Positions 9,888-19,999 are shown, counted from the first letter of the stretch. The stretch: DNA of 64,000 nucleotides from Gemmatimonas sp. (GCF_021298855.1 NZ_JAJTHI010000032.1:1-64000), one strand, 5' to 3'. The notes: generated by a model from the sequence alone, not told the origin. Numbers and translations are program-made.

Positions 9888-10949
9888 TCAGGGCTGATCA
9901 GCGCCAAAGACCGTTTCGCCGCTTTTGAAAACGCGGAACAGATACACGAAGCTCGGCAGCAGGATGGCGGTGCCAACGCCCAAGGCCCCGAGGGTGAGCT
10001 GCAGCGTGATGCGAGGCGCGGCGAGCGCGGTGATGGTGCGATCGGGAGGGAGCAACCAGGGGAATTGCGTCCATGCCCAGCCCCAGAGGATGAAGCTTGC
10101 CTGGGCGGCCGCGGCGAGGCGCGCCAGCTGGAATCGACGGGCCGCGAGCGCCCAGAGCGTGGTGGCGGCGGCCAGCGCCGTGGTGCCGAGCATGGCCAGC
10201 GCGGTGCTTCCGCGCGTGAGCCCGGCGAACAGCCGGGGGTCCTCCGCCCGTGCCACCAGCAGCGTCGCGACCGCCGTGATGAGCAGCGCCACCTGTGATT
10301 GTCGCGCACGGCGACAGAAGAGGTCCCGCAGCGGGCCTTCCGGTGCCTCCACGGTGAGATACGCGGCGGCCAGAAAGGCGAACAAGAGCAGGGTCAGCAA
10401 TCCGACGGCCCAGGGGAACGGCGACAGGAACCAGGGGTTCACGAAGCGGTCTACGAAGGTCAGTGTGGCGGCTTCCGATGCCGGACGCATGGGGACCAGC
10501 CCTCCCGCCACGGCGCCGAGACAGACGCCGAGGACAACGGGCGTAAGCAGGCTGGCGATGGAGAAGATGCGCCCCCAGCGGCGCTGGACCGTGTCGCGCT
10601 TGCTGTCGTACGTGCGGAAGGTGAAGGCCGACCCGCGCAGCACGACCCCCACCAGCATGATGGTGATGGGGACGTGGAGTGCAGTTGCCAGATGCGCGAA
10701 GGCTTTGGGAAAGCAGGTGAAGAGCAGCACCACCACGAGGATGAGCCACACATGATTGGCCTCCCAGATGGGGCCGATGGCCTCGGCGATCAGGGCCCGC
10801 TGCTCGTCGCGTCGGTTGCCGCGAGCGAAGAAGTCCCAGACCCCGCCGCCGAAATCCGCTCCGCCCAGCAGCACATAGGCGTTGAGGGAGAGCACCATGA
10901 CCCCGGCCACGATGTGCGGCAGCGTCCAGGTGAGTTCGGCGGGGTGCAT
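9888..10949 (-). CDS. cydB: Cytochrome bd-type oxidase subunit II
   Basis: 'LNAYVLLGGADFGGGVWDFFARG', 'AIGPIWEANHVWLILVVVLLFTCFPKAFA'. 1-nt overlap with the cydA stop. Confidence 0.94.
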   Translation of the reverse strand: MHPAELTWTLPHIVAGVMVLSLNAYVLLGGADFGGGVWDFFARGNRRDEQRALIAEAIGPIWEANHVWLILVVVLLFTCFPKAFAHLATALHVPITIMLVGVVLRGSAFTFRTYDSKRDTVQRRWGRIFSIASLLTPVVLGVCLGAVAGGLVPMRPASEAATLTFVDRFVNPWFLSPFPWAVGLLTLLLFAFLAAAYLTVEAPEGPLRDLFCRRARQSQVALLITAVATLLVARAEDPRLFAGLTRGSTALAMLGTTALAAATTLWALAARRFQLARLAAAAQASFILWGWAWTQFPWLLPPDRTITALAAPRITLQLTLGALGVGTAILLPSFVYLFRVFKSGETVFGADQP

Positions 10950-12340
10950 CACGGACGCGGGGTGGGATGCGTGCCCGAAAGCCGCGAGGGCAACGGGAGC
11001 TCGCTCGTGACGCCCAACGGGACGGGGGTGACGCCCGTCTTGAGGATCTGTCGCCAGAGCAGGAACACTACCGCGACCGCCAGCCCGATGTACAGCACGG
11101 TGAAGAGGGCAAAGGTCACCCCGAGTCCCGGCATGGGCGTGACGGCATCGGCGGTGCGCAGGATGCCCTGCACGATCCACGGCTGCCGCCCCACCTCGGT
11201 GACCGTCCACCCGGCTTCCAGCGCAATGAACCCCAAGGGCGCGGCCAGCATGATGGCCAGGAGGAAACGCCGATCGTCGGGCAGCGCCACCCCGCGGCCG
11301 CGGCGCCGCTGCCACCAGCGCCAGGCACCCCACAGCGCGAGCATCGCCATGAGGGTACCGCAGCCCACCATGATCTGAAAGGCGAGGTGCACGATGGCGA
11401 GCGGCGGCCGCTCCTCGGCCGGCACGCTGTCGACCCCGGGCACAACCGCGGCCGGATCGCCGTGCAGCAGCCACGAGAGCGCACCGGGGATCTCGATGGC
11501 CCCGCGGTGCTCGAGGGTTTGGGGATTGGGCCAGCCCCCGATCACGAACGCCGCCGGCCCGGTACGCAGGTGCCCCTCCATGGCGGCGAGCTTCACTGGC
11601 TGGCGCTCGGCGACGCCGCGGGCGCTCCAGTCTCCGCTGAGCGGCTGGACGAGCGCCGTCGGCAAGCCGATCAGGAGCGCGATCTGCAGCGCAGCACGAT
11701 GAAAGGCCCGATGCAACGTGCCACGCCAGAGCGCGAAGGCGTGAATGCCGGCGACCGCAAAGCCCGTGGCAGCAAAGGCGGCGAGCGTCATGTGCACGAT
11801 CTGGGCAGGCGCCGCCGCGTTGAACATGGCGGCGATGGGATCGACGCTGGTGACCTCACCGTTCACCATCTCGAAGCCCGCCGGCGCGTTCATCCAGGCG
11901 TTGGCGCACACCACGAAGGCCCCACTGAGCGCGCCGCTCACGGCCACCACGACGCCGGCGGCGAGGTGCGCCCGCGGGGGAATCCGCTTCCACGCGTACA
12001 GGTAGATGCCGAGGAAGATGGCTTCGGTGAAGAACGCGAACCCCTCGAGGGAGAACGGCATGCCGATCACGGCACCGGCGTGCTCCATGAAGGTGGGCCA
12101 GAGCAGCCCCAACTCGAAACTGAGTACGGTGCCGGAGACCGCGCCCACGGCGAAGAGGATGGCGGTCCCCTTGGCCCAGCGCTTGGCCAATTCGAGCATC
12201 ACGGTGTCGCGCGTGCGAAGCCACCGCCATTCGGCCACGACCATGAGTGCCGGCATGCCGATGCCCACCACGGCAAAGACGATGTGGAAGGCGAGCGACA
12301 TCGCCATTTGCGAACGCGCGAACATCAGATCGGACGGCAT
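10949..12340 (-). CDS. cydA: Cytochrome bd-type oxidase subunit I
   Basis: 'ARSQMAMSLAFHIVFAVVGIGMPALMV', 'GTVLSFELGLLWPTFMEHAGAVIGMPFSLEGFAFFTEAIFLGIYLY', 'VGRQPWIVQGILRTADAVTPMPG'. Confidence 0.95.
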   Translation of the reverse strand: MPSDLMFARSQMAMSLAFHIVFAVVGIGMPALMVVAEWRWLRTRDTVMLELAKRWAKGTAILFAVGAVSGTVLSFELGLLWPTFMEHAGAVIGMPFSLEGFAFFTEAIFLGIYLYAWKRIPPRAHLAAGVVVAVSGALSGAFVVCANAWMNAPAGFEMVNGEVTSVDPIAAMFNAAAPAQIVHMTLAAFAATGFAVAGIHAFALWRGTLHRAFHRAALQIALLIGLPTALVQPLSGDWSARGVAERQPVKLAAMEGHLRTGPAAFVIGGWPNPQTLEHRGAIEIPGALSWLLHGDPAAVVPGVDSVPAEERPPLAIVHLAFQIMVGCGTLMAMLALWGAWRWWQRRRGRGVALPDDRRFLLAIMLAAPLGFIALEAGWTVTEVGRQPWIVQGILRTADAVTPMPGLGVTFALFTVLYIGLAVAVVFLLWRQILKTGVTPVPLGVTSELPLPSRLSGTHPTPRP

Positions 12341-12372
12341 GCCTCACTAATGCCCGGTGCCGGGGACGCGTT

Positions 12373-12409
12373 CCGCCCTGCGGGCCGGGCAACGCATCCC
12401 GCAGGGCGG
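12373..12409 (-). terminator. Hairpin downstream of fahA
   Basis: CCGCCCTGCGGG ... CCCGCAGGGCGG, 12-bp perfect stem with 13-nt loop, in the fahA-cydA gap. No T-run. Confidence 0.5.
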
Positions 12410-12419
12410 CGGTTGGGCC

Positions 12420-13742
12420 TCACGCGCTGGCGGCTCGCACCTCGCCGGTACACTGCCCGAAGCCGATGCGAGGCACCCCCTCACGTTCGGCATACGCGGT
12501 GAGCGTCAGTTCGTCGCCATCTTCGAGGAAGGCGCGCGTCTCCCCATTGGGAAGGGTCAAGGGCTCGGCTCCGCGCCAGGTCAACTCGAGCAGGCACCCG
12601 CGGCTGTCGCGCGTGGGACCGGAAATCGTGCCACTGCCCAGCAGATCCCCCGGTCGCATGTTGCAGCCGCCGCTGGCGTGGTGGGCCAGCATCTGCGCGA
12701 AGCTCCAGTACAGATCGAGCGAGGACCCGCGGGAGAGGCGGTGCGACGGGGCGCCGTCGGCGCGCATGCGCGCCGTGCGCAGCCACGCCTCCACCGTGAT
12801 CGCAAAGCCCCCATGCAGGCGATCCTGCTCGCTGGCGAGATACGGCAACGGCGCGGGATCATTGGCAGCACGCGCGGCCAGCGGGGCGCGAAAGGGCTCG
12901 AGGGCCTCGAGCGTCACCACCCACGCGCCGAGTGTGCTGGCGAAGTTCTTGGCCAGGAAGGGGCCCAACGGCTGGTACTCCCAGGCCTGCAGGTCACGCG
13001 CCGACCAGTCGTTGAGCAGGCACAGTCCCCAGAGATGGTCTTCGGCCTGATGGACGTCGATGGAGCGCCCGAGCGGGTTGCCGGTGCCCACGACGGCACC
13101 GAGCTCCAGTTCGTAATCGAGTGAGCGGGAGGGGCCCACGGTGGGCTCGGCGTCGGCCGGCCCTTTGCGTTGTCCGCGCGGGCGCACCACGGGGGTACCG
13201 GACGACACCAGGCTCGAGGCCCGGCCGTGATAGCCGATGGGGATCCACTTGTAGTTGGGCAGCAGCGGCTGATCGGGGCGGAACATGCTCCCCACGTTGG
13301 TCGCATGATGCACCGAGGCGTAGAAGTCGGTGTAGTCACCGACCTGCACCGGCAGCAGGAGCTCGGCCTCCCGCTGCGGCACGAGCGCATGCCGCGCGGT
13401 GAGCTGACGATGCCCCGCGGTGTTCACGTCCAGCAGGTCGAGCAGCGCCCGGCGCAGAGCGCGGCGGGCTGCCGTGCCCATGGCCAGGAGGGCGTTGAGC
13501 GCCGGCGACGCGCAGGCGCGCATCGCTTCCCGGGCCAGCGGCTCGGCCTCATCGCAGCATCCGGCGGCCAGACACGCCGACACGTCGAGGATCTCGTCGC
13601 CAATGGCGACGCCCACGCGCGGGAGTTCCGTGGTGCCGGCACGGCGAAAGACGCCGAAGGGGAGATTCTGCAGCGGAAAGTCGGCGTGACCGTTGGCCGA
13701 CGCCACCCAACTGGCGGCACTATCGTGGTGCTCTGCGTTCAT
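12420..13742 (-). CDS. fahA: Fumarylacetoacetase
   Basis: 'QNLPFGVFRRAG', 'VGDYTDFYASVHHATNVGSMFRPDQPLLPNYKWIPIGYHGRASSLV', 'LDYELELGAVVGTGN', 'MLAHHASGGCNMRPGDLLGSGTISGP'. Confidence 0.95.
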   Translation of the reverse strand: MNAEHHDSAASWVASANGHADFPLQNLPFGVFRRAGTTELPRVGVAIGDEILDVSACLAAGCCDEAEPLAREAMRACASPALNALLAMGTAARRALRRALLDLLDVNTAGHRQLTARHALVPQREAELLLPVQVGDYTDFYASVHHATNVGSMFRPDQPLLPNYKWIPIGYHGRASSLVSSGTPVVRPRGQRKGPADAEPTVGPSRSLDYELELGAVVGTGNPLGRSIDVHQAEDHLWGLCLLNDWSARDLQAWEYQPLGPFLAKNFASTLGAWVVTLEALEPFRAPLAARAANDPAPLPYLASEQDRLHGGFAITVEAWLRTARMRADGAPSHRLSRGSSLDLYWSFAQMLAHHASGGCNMRPGDLLGSGTISGPTRDSRGCLLELTWRGAEPLTLPNGETRAFLEDGDELTLTAYAEREGVPRIGFGQCTGEVRAASA

Positions 13743-13882
13743 GCTGATCCTGGAGGCGGGGTGTCGCGGCGCGACGAACGGCGTGGCGCAGGGCGTCGCG
13801 TGACGAGGGCCACCGCCGTGCCCGTGCATGCGCCCGGCAGCACGCCGGAGGGGGGAGAGTGTGTGCGGTGGTGAACGTCACG

Positions 13883-14824
13883 TCACACCCACCCGAGGGT
13901 GCGACTCTCGTCCACCGGCTCGGTGAAGGAACAGGAGCCGATGCTGGCGATCATGCGCTCGCGCACCTGTTGCAGGGTGGCGCGCGTCATGGTCAGCGTG
14001 TCGTCGGGGCCATGCCAGGTGAGATGCGTGTCGTTGACCTGCAGCGCGGCCGGGTCGCTCTCTTCGAGCACTTGCTGCGCCACGACATCGCGAGCCCCGT
14101 CCGCCATGACGGCGGCGGCCAGGAGGACGTTGAGAAAGCCGAACATGCGGCAGGTGGGCGCATCGGGTTCGTACGTCAGCCGATACGCGCCGCGCACCGG
14201 ATGATGCAATCCGGCCGTGGCCTTGGCGACCACGTTGCAGGTGAGGAGCGCCCGGAGAAACGTCACGATGCCGGCCGACGTGGGAAACGCCTCCGGTGTC
14301 ACGCCACCCGCTCGCATCTTGGCACGGCGACCGGTGCGCGCGATGGTTTCCACATACTGTCCGCACTGCTCGTCGAGCGGGACTTCCATCCACGTGGTGA
14401 GCGTGGTCGGCAGCTGGTGATGCAGCGCGACGATCTCTTCCACGCTGGACACCCGCACCTCGTAGCTGTCGGCCGTCGCCCCGCACTCGTCGAAGCAGAC
14501 GCGATGCCGTTCGTTGAAGGCCCGAATGGCCTCGAGATCCGCCTCCACGTGACCGCTGCCGGTGACCGTGAGGCGCCACGGTATGGCGCCCGCGTCGCGC
14601 GGCAGCAGGGGATCGGCGGCCGCGGAGAACTCGGGCAACCGCGCGGCGGGGCAGACGAAGCGCCCCAGCATCCAGCCGGTGCCGCCGGCGCGATAATGCG
14701 CGAAGTTGCGCACGGCCTTCGTCATCCCGAGCCCTGCGGGAGGAAAGAGGCCGGCGTAGTCCACGATGCCCTCGAGCAGCAGGCGGGCAGGGCGTTCGGT
14801 GAGCGGCAGGAGGCGAACAGGCAT
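13883..14824 (-). CDS. Conserved protein of unknown function (313 aa)
   Basis: Coding-quality ORF starting 'MPVRLLPLTERPARLLLEGIVDYAGLFPPAGLGMTKAVRNFAHYRAGGTGWMLGRFVCPAARLPEF', 29 bp after nadC in the same orientation. Confidence 0.8.
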   Translation of the reverse strand: MPVRLLPLTERPARLLLEGIVDYAGLFPPAGLGMTKAVRNFAHYRAGGTGWMLGRFVCPAARLPEFSAAADPLLPRDAGAIPWRLTVTGSGHVEADLEAIRAFNERHRVCFDECGATADSYEVRVSSVEEIVALHHQLPTTLTTWMEVPLDEQCGQYVETIARTGRRAKMRAGGVTPEAFPTSAGIVTFLRALLTCNVVAKATAGLHHPVRGAYRLTYEPDAPTCRMFGFLNVLLAAAVMADGARDVVAQQVLEESDPAALQVNDTHLTWHGPDDTLTMTRATLQQVRERMIASIGSCSFTEPVDESRTLGWV

Positions 14825-14853
14825 AGGAGAAGGGACAACAGGGATGCGCGTGG

Positions 14854-15813
14854 TCAGAGCCCGTCGAAATCGAGGCCGAGGTCGAGTGCCGGTGCCGAAT
14901 GCGTGAGCGCGCCCACGGAGATGCGCTGCACCCCCGTTTCGGCGATGGCGCGTACGGTATCCAGCGTCACCCCGCCGGAGGCTTCGGTGATGACGCGTCC
15001 CTCGCAGATGCCGACCGCCTGGCGCAACGCGTCGAGCGTCATGTTGTCGAGCAGCACCCCGTCGGCACCGGCGGCAACGGCTGCCTCGACCTGCACCAGG
15101 GTGTCGCATTCGACCTGCACGGGCGTGCCCGGCATCGCGAGCTGCCGCGCGCGCAGCACCGCCAGGGCGATATCGCCCCCGATGGCGGCCAGATGGTTGT
15201 CCTTGATCAGCACGCCGCTGCGCAGATCGAAACGGTGGTTGGTACCACCGCCCGCGCGGACGGCGTACTTCTCGAGCGTGCGCCATCCCGGCGTCGTCTT
15301 GCGGGTGTCGAGGATCCGTGCTCCCGTGCCCTGCACCGCGTCGACGAAGCGACGCGTCACCGTGGCAATCCCCGACAGGCGCTGCAGGTAGTTGAGGGCC
15401 GTGCGCTCGGCCGAGAGCATGCCGCGCGCGTGGCCGGTGAGCGCCAGCACCGTGCCGCCCGCACCGATGCGCGTGCCATCTTCGGCCTCGACGCGGATGG
15501 TGACGCCGGCGTCGAGCTGCCGGAACGCCTCGATGGCGAGCGGCACACCGGCCACGACGCCGCCCCGGCGAGCCACGATGGCACTGCGCACGTGCCGGGT
15601 GCTCACCACCGTGGCGAGCGTGGACACGTCGTTGAACGCTTCGTCTTCCAGCAGCGCCTGGCGTACCCGCGCCGCCGTGTCGGTGGCGTCGAGCGGAAAC
15701 GCCAACGGCGACGCAGGGACCCCGGGCGTGTCGAGCGGGGTGATCGTGCGCGGGGCAATCGGCGCCTGCGACGCCGGCGGTGTGGGACGCAGTGGTGGGT
15801 GAAAGGCGCTCAT
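14854..15813 (-). CDS. nadC: Nicotinate-nucleotide pyrophosphorylase (carboxylating)
   Basis: 'ERTALNYLQRLSGIATVTRRFVDAV', 'ILDTRKTTPGWRTLEKYAVRAGGGTNHRFDLRSGVLIKDNHL', 'EASGGVTLDTVRAIAETGVQRISVGALTHSAPALDLGLDF'. Confidence 0.96.
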   Translation of the reverse strand: MSAFHPPLRPTPPASQAPIAPRTITPLDTPGVPASPLAFPLDATDTAARVRQALLEDEAFNDVSTLATVVSTRHVRSAIVARRGGVVAGVPLAIEAFRQLDAGVTIRVEAEDGTRIGAGGTVLALTGHARGMLSAERTALNYLQRLSGIATVTRRFVDAVQGTGARILDTRKTTPGWRTLEKYAVRAGGGTNHRFDLRSGVLIKDNHLAAIGGDIALAVLRARQLAMPGTPVQVECDTLVQVEAAVAAGADGVLLDNMTLDALRQAVGICEGRVITEASGGVTLDTVRAIAETGVQRISVGALTHSAPALDLGLDFDGL

Positions 15814-16820
15814 TCGCCCGGATCCTCCGGTCCGAAGGGGCTGACGGCCGCCGTGCCACCGATACGGACCATGCGCTCGATGGCGGTCCGGGCACGCGCC
15901 GCGACGTCGTCGGGCACCGTGATGCGATGCTGCAGGTCGCGCAGCGCGTCGCGTACCTTCGGCAGCGTGGTGACCTTCATGTACGAGCACTGCGCACGAT
16001 CATTGGCGGCGATGAAGTGCTTGCGCGGGTTTTCGCGCCGCAACCGGTGCAGGATGCCGATTTCCGTGGCCACGATGAACGTATCCTGCGCGGTTTGCGC
16101 GGGGCGCCGGATCATCCCTTCCGTGGAGAGGATGTGCACGTTGTGCGGGTCCACGGCGCCGGCGCTGATCGCCTCCACGACGGGGGTGGCACAGCCGCAT
16201 TCGGGATGAATGAGGAACTCCGCTCCCGGGTGCTGCGCGCGCGTGCGGGCAATGTGCTCCGGGTCGATCCCCGCGTGCACATGACACTCGCCCATCCACA
16301 CGTGGATGTTGTCGCGCCCCGTTTCGCGACGCACGTGCGCGCCCAGGAACATGTCGGGAAGAAAGAGAATCTCGCGATCGGCGGGGATGGCATTGATCAC
16401 CTCGACCGCGTTGCCGGACGTGCAGCAGTAGTCGCTCTCGGCCTTCACTTCGGCGGTGGTGTTCACATACGCGACGACGACGGCGCCGGGGTGTTCGGCC
16501 TTCCAGACGCGCAGCTGTTCGGCGTCGATCGTGGCGGCCAGCGAGCACCCGGCCGCCAGATCGGGGAGCAGGACGGTCTTCCGGGGCGACAGGATCGCCG
16601 CCGTCTCGGCCATGAAGTGCACGCCGCAGAAGACGATCACGTCGGCATCGGTACGCGCGGCTTCACGCGAGAGCCCCAGGGAGTCGCCCACATAGTCGGC
16701 CACGTCCTGGACTTCCGGGCGCTCGTAGTTGTGCGCGAGGATCACCGCGTTCCTCGCCTTGGCGAGATCGCGGATTTCGGCGGCGAGAGCGGGATCGTAG
16801 TGCGCTTCGAGGATGGTCAT
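15810..16820 (-). CDS. nadA: Quinolinate synthase
   Basis: 'NAVILAHNYERPEVQDVADYVGDSLGLSREAA', 'FCGVHFMAETAAILSP', 'IHPECGCATPVVE'. 4-nt overlap with the nadC start. Confidence 0.96.
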   Translation of the reverse strand: MTILEAHYDPALAAEIRDLAKARNAVILAHNYERPEVQDVADYVGDSLGLSREAARTDADVIVFCGVHFMAETAAILSPRKTVLLPDLAAGCSLAATIDAEQLRVWKAEHPGAVVVAYVNTTAEVKAESDYCCTSGNAVEVINAIPADREILFLPDMFLGAHVRRETGRDNIHVWMGECHVHAGIDPEHIARTRAQHPGAEFLIHPECGCATPVVEAISAGAVDPHNVHILSTEGMIRRPAQTAQDTFIVATEIGILHRLRRENPRKHFIAANDRAQCSYMKVTTLPKVRDALRDLQHRITVPDDVAARARTAIERMVRIGGTAAVSPFGPEDPGE

Positions 16821-16849
16821 GCTGCGGCCGGCCGCCTGTTGGGTTGTCG

Positions 16850-18373
16850 TTACCAGGTGATGTGTCGCCCCTGCCACTTCCGGCGGGTGCGTGGAAAATC
16901 GCTCCGGAAGTGCCCTCCCCGCGACTCCTTGCGCAGCAGCGCGGCTTCCGTGACGAGAAGCGCCGTGGTGTGAAGATTGCGCTCCTCGGTGGCCCCGGGA
17001 GGCAGACGGTCGCCGACCCGCTGCAGTGCGGCGAGACAGCGCCGCAACCCGGCCGCCGTGCGGGAGATGCTGGCGTGGTCCCACATGAGCTGCCGGATCT
17101 CGTCGGCGGCCACCTGAGCCGCTCCGCGGTCGGCGAGCGGCGGCACATCCCACGGGTCCGGCGCAGGGACCGGGAGATCTTCGGGAGTCTGGTTGAGGTC
17201 GCGGGCCACCCGTTCAGCGAACACCAGCCCTTCGAGGAGCGAGTTGGAGGCCAACCGGTTGGCCCCGTGCACGCCGGTGCGCGCCACCTCGCCCACCGCG
17301 TAGAGACGAGGCAGGCTGGAGCGGCCGGCCAGATCGGTGACGACCCCCCCCATCATGTAGTGGGCCGCCGGGGTCACCGGAATGGGTTCGCTGCTGGGGT
17401 CGATACCGCGAGCCCGGCACAGGGCAAAAATGCCCGGGAAACGGGCGGCGAAGCCCGCACCGAGCTTCGTGGCGTCGAGAAAGACGCGACCGTGGGCCTG
17501 CTGCTCCCGGAAGATTTCCCGGGCCACGACGTCACGCGGTGCCAACTCGGCCAGCCGGTGCCGCGCGGGCATGAACCGCTGGCCGCGGGCGTTGAGCAGA
17601 ATGGCCCCTTCGCCGCGGACCGCCTCCGACACCAGCGCGAGCGGGTTCTCGGGGGTATCGAGCGCCGTGGGGTGGAACTGCACGAACTCCATATCGGCCA
17701 GGCGCGCACCGGCCCGGTGCGCCATGGCGAACCCATCCCCTGTCGCCACCTGCGGGTTGGTGGTGTAGCGGAAGATCTGCCCGCAGCCGCCCGTGGCGAG
17801 GACCGTGGCATCGGCCACGATCTCGACCGCGCGGCCGGACAGCGAGGCACGAACGCCGGCCACCTGCACGCCGTCGCCCTCGTCCACGAGCAGCAGATCG
17901 AGCACCCGGGCGGTCTCCCGCACGTCGATGGCGGCAGACTCCCGCACCTTGGCCACGAGCGCCCGGGCCACCTCGGCGCCGGTCTGGTCGCCGCGGGCGT
18001 GCACGATGCGGTGACGGGAGTGGGCGGCTTCCCGGCCCAGCTTGAAGTCGCCGTCGGGATCGAGGTCGAAGCGGGCACCGGCCGCCTGCAGCTCACGCAC
18101 GCGCGCGGGCCCCTCCGCCACGAGCACCTGGACGGCCTCCCGGTCGCACAGTGCGGCCCCGGCGGCCAACGTATCCTCCCGGTGCAAGTCGGGACTGTCG
18201 CCGGCGCCGAGCGCAGCGGCGATGCCTCCTTGTGCGTAGGCAGTCGCCGAGTCGAAGAGGGTGCGCTTGGTGAGCACCGTCACCGATCCGTGGGCGGAGG
18301 CCCGCCAGGCCGTGTGCAATCCCGCCACTCCGCTGCCAATCACCAGGAACCGGGTGCGGATCCGTTCGGTCAT
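16850..18373 (-). CDS. nadB: L-aspartate oxidase
   Basis: FAD motif 'FLVIGSGVAGLHTAWRA', 'AYAQGGIAAALG', 'HPTALDTPENPLALVSEAVRGEGAILLN', 'YMMGGVVTDLAGRSSLPRLYAVGEVARTGVHGANRLASNSLLEGLVF'. Confidence 0.96.
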   Translation of the reverse strand: MTERIRTRFLVIGSGVAGLHTAWRASAHGSVTVLTKRTLFDSATAYAQGGIAAALGAGDSPDLHREDTLAAGAALCDREAVQVLVAEGPARVRELQAAGARFDLDPDGDFKLGREAAHSRHRIVHARGDQTGAEVARALVAKVRESAAIDVRETARVLDLLLVDEGDGVQVAGVRASLSGRAVEIVADATVLATGGCGQIFRYTTNPQVATGDGFAMAHRAGARLADMEFVQFHPTALDTPENPLALVSEAVRGEGAILLNARGQRFMPARHRLAELAPRDVVAREIFREQQAHGRVFLDATKLGAGFAARFPGIFALCRARGIDPSSEPIPVTPAAHYMMGGVVTDLAGRSSLPRLYAVGEVARTGVHGANRLASNSLLEGLVFAERVARDLNQTPEDLPVPAPDPWDVPPLADRGAAQVAADEIRQLMWDHASISRTAAGLRRCLAALQRVGDRLPPGATEERNLHTTALLVTEAALLRKESRGGHFRSDFPRTRRKWQGRHITW

Positions 18374-18466
18374 AGTAGTTTCAATCAAAGGACATCTGGT
18401 CCCCAACTGAACCCCTGGCCGGGACCCCGGCCGGACTCCCCTGCTCTCTCGCTTTCAGGAGACGTC

Positions 18467-19975
18467 ATGCGTTTGACGTTCATCGCTGGTGCTGCGGCCG
18501 CGGCGTCGCTCACCACTGCTGTCCCCGCGACGGCCGTCGCCCAGCCGGGCGGCGTATCGGCGTCGTGCAACATCGATGTGAACCAGCCCAAGGAGCTGGC
18601 GATGCTGTCGCTGTCGTACCAGCAGGCCAAGTCGTCCCAGAACGCCGAGCAGCGCAAGAAGCTGCTGGCGACCATGGCGAAGGAGCTCGACACCAAGCCG
18701 GAGCGGTACGCCAAGAACCTGACCGGCTACCACTTCATGCTCAGTGAAGTGTACAAGATGTGGGCCCTCGAGCCCGGCCAGTCGGCGGTGCCGGTGCGCA
18801 GCAGCATCGGGCTGGTCAGCAACCCCACGGAAACGATCGATCTCGTGACGGCGGTGGACGCGGCCTACAAGGCCATCGTTGCCGCCTCGCCGGCCTGCGA
18901 AGCCGACATCAAGGCGCAGCGCCAGAACGAGCTGTGGCTGGCCCAGACACAGGCGGCGCTGACGGCCTCGAGCGCCGGGAAGCTCGACTCGGCCGAGTAC
19001 TATGCCAAGCGGTCGATGCTGCTGAGCGATGGCCCGTACGCGCACTATGTGCTGGCGAACGTGTCCAACCAGAAGAACGACAAGAAGGCGGCCATCATGC
19101 ACTGGCGCCACGTCATCGAGCGGGCGGGCACCGATACGTCGTACCGGGACCTCAAGAGCGGCTCCATGTACTACGTGGCCATGACGCAGCTCGAGCTGGC
19201 GGGAAGTGCCCAGGGCGCCGACCAGGTTGCCTTGGCCAAGGACGCGGCCGGGTCGTTCAAGGCGCTCATCGCCAATGCGCCCGACAGCCCGGACGTGCCG
19301 AACCACTACAACAACTGGGCCGAAGCGCTCACGCTGTCGAAGGACACGGCGAGCATGGGGCAGGTGTACGCCGAGATGCTCGCCAATCCCGACAAGCAGA
19401 GCGACATGACGCTCGCCGTGGGCGGGGTGATCGCCACGCGGGCGAACAAGAGCGACGACGCGCTCAAGCTGTTCGAGGCGTCGGTGAAGAAGAATCCGAA
19501 CAGCCGTGACGGCCTGCGCAATTTCGCCGCCTCCCTGTACGGCAAGGATCGCTTCAAGGACATGTTCGAGCCGAGCCGCAAGCTGGTGGCACTGGACCCC
19601 AACAACTACGACGCCTGGATGTTCTTCGCCTATGCGTCTCAGGGGATGGGGAAGTCGGCCAAGCTGCCGGCCGAGAAGAAGGCCTGGACCGATTCGCTCG
19701 TGAAGTACCAGACGTACGCCGAAAACCTGCCGGTCAAGGTGGAGGTGGCGGGCTTCTCGCGCGGGGCCGAGCAGGCCACGCTGACGCTGGCCCTCGAGCA
19801 GGTAGCCGCAACCGGTTCCTACACGGTGACGGCGGAGTTCCTCGATGAAGCCGGCACCCTGGTGGCCAGCGCCACCGCGGAAACGGGGGCCTTGAAGAAG
19901 GGCGACCGGAAGAACGTGGAACTCAAGGCGACCGGGCAGAAGATCTACGCCTACCGGTACAAGCCGATCAAGTAG
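18467..19975 (+). CDS. Secreted TPR-like protein of unknown function (502 aa)
   Basis: Signal peptide 'MRLTFIAGAAAAASLTTAVPATAVAQ', repeated helical TPR-like pattern, AGGAG 5-6 nt before the ATG. C-terminal part resembles an Ig/FxLYD-like module. Confidence 0.75.
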   Translation: MRLTFIAGAAAAASLTTAVPATAVAQPGGVSASCNIDVNQPKELAMLSLSYQQAKSSQNAEQRKKLLATMAKELDTKPERYAKNLTGYHFMLSEVYKMWALEPGQSAVPVRSSIGLVSNPTETIDLVTAVDAAYKAIVAASPACEADIKAQRQNELWLAQTQAALTASSAGKLDSAEYYAKRSMLLSDGPYAHYVLANVSNQKNDKKAAIMHWRHVIERAGTDTSYRDLKSGSMYYVAMTQLELAGSAQGADQVALAKDAAGSFKALIANAPDSPDVPNHYNNWAEALTLSKDTASMGQVYAEMLANPDKQSDMTLAVGGVIATRANKSDDALKLFEASVKKNPNSRDGLRNFAASLYGKDRFKDMFEPSRKLVALDPNNYDAWMFFAYASQGMGKSAKLPAEKKAWTDSLVKYQTYAENLPVKVEVAGFSRGAEQATLTLALEQVAATGSYTVTAEFLDEAGTLVASATAETGALKKGDRKNVELKATGQKIYAYRYKPIK

Positions 19976-19999
19976 GCGGCCGCCCTCGCCGGTTGGGCG

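Noticed and set aside
18374-18466. NAD-responsive operator in the nadB/TPR divergent region
   Set aside because: No recognisable repressor site could be supported by eye; only a GGCCGGGACCCCGGCC inverted repeat was seen.
16844-19975. 1043-aa + ORF starting antisense to nadB
   Set aside because: The N-terminal half mirrors nadB. The real gene begins at 18467 with an RBS and signal peptide.
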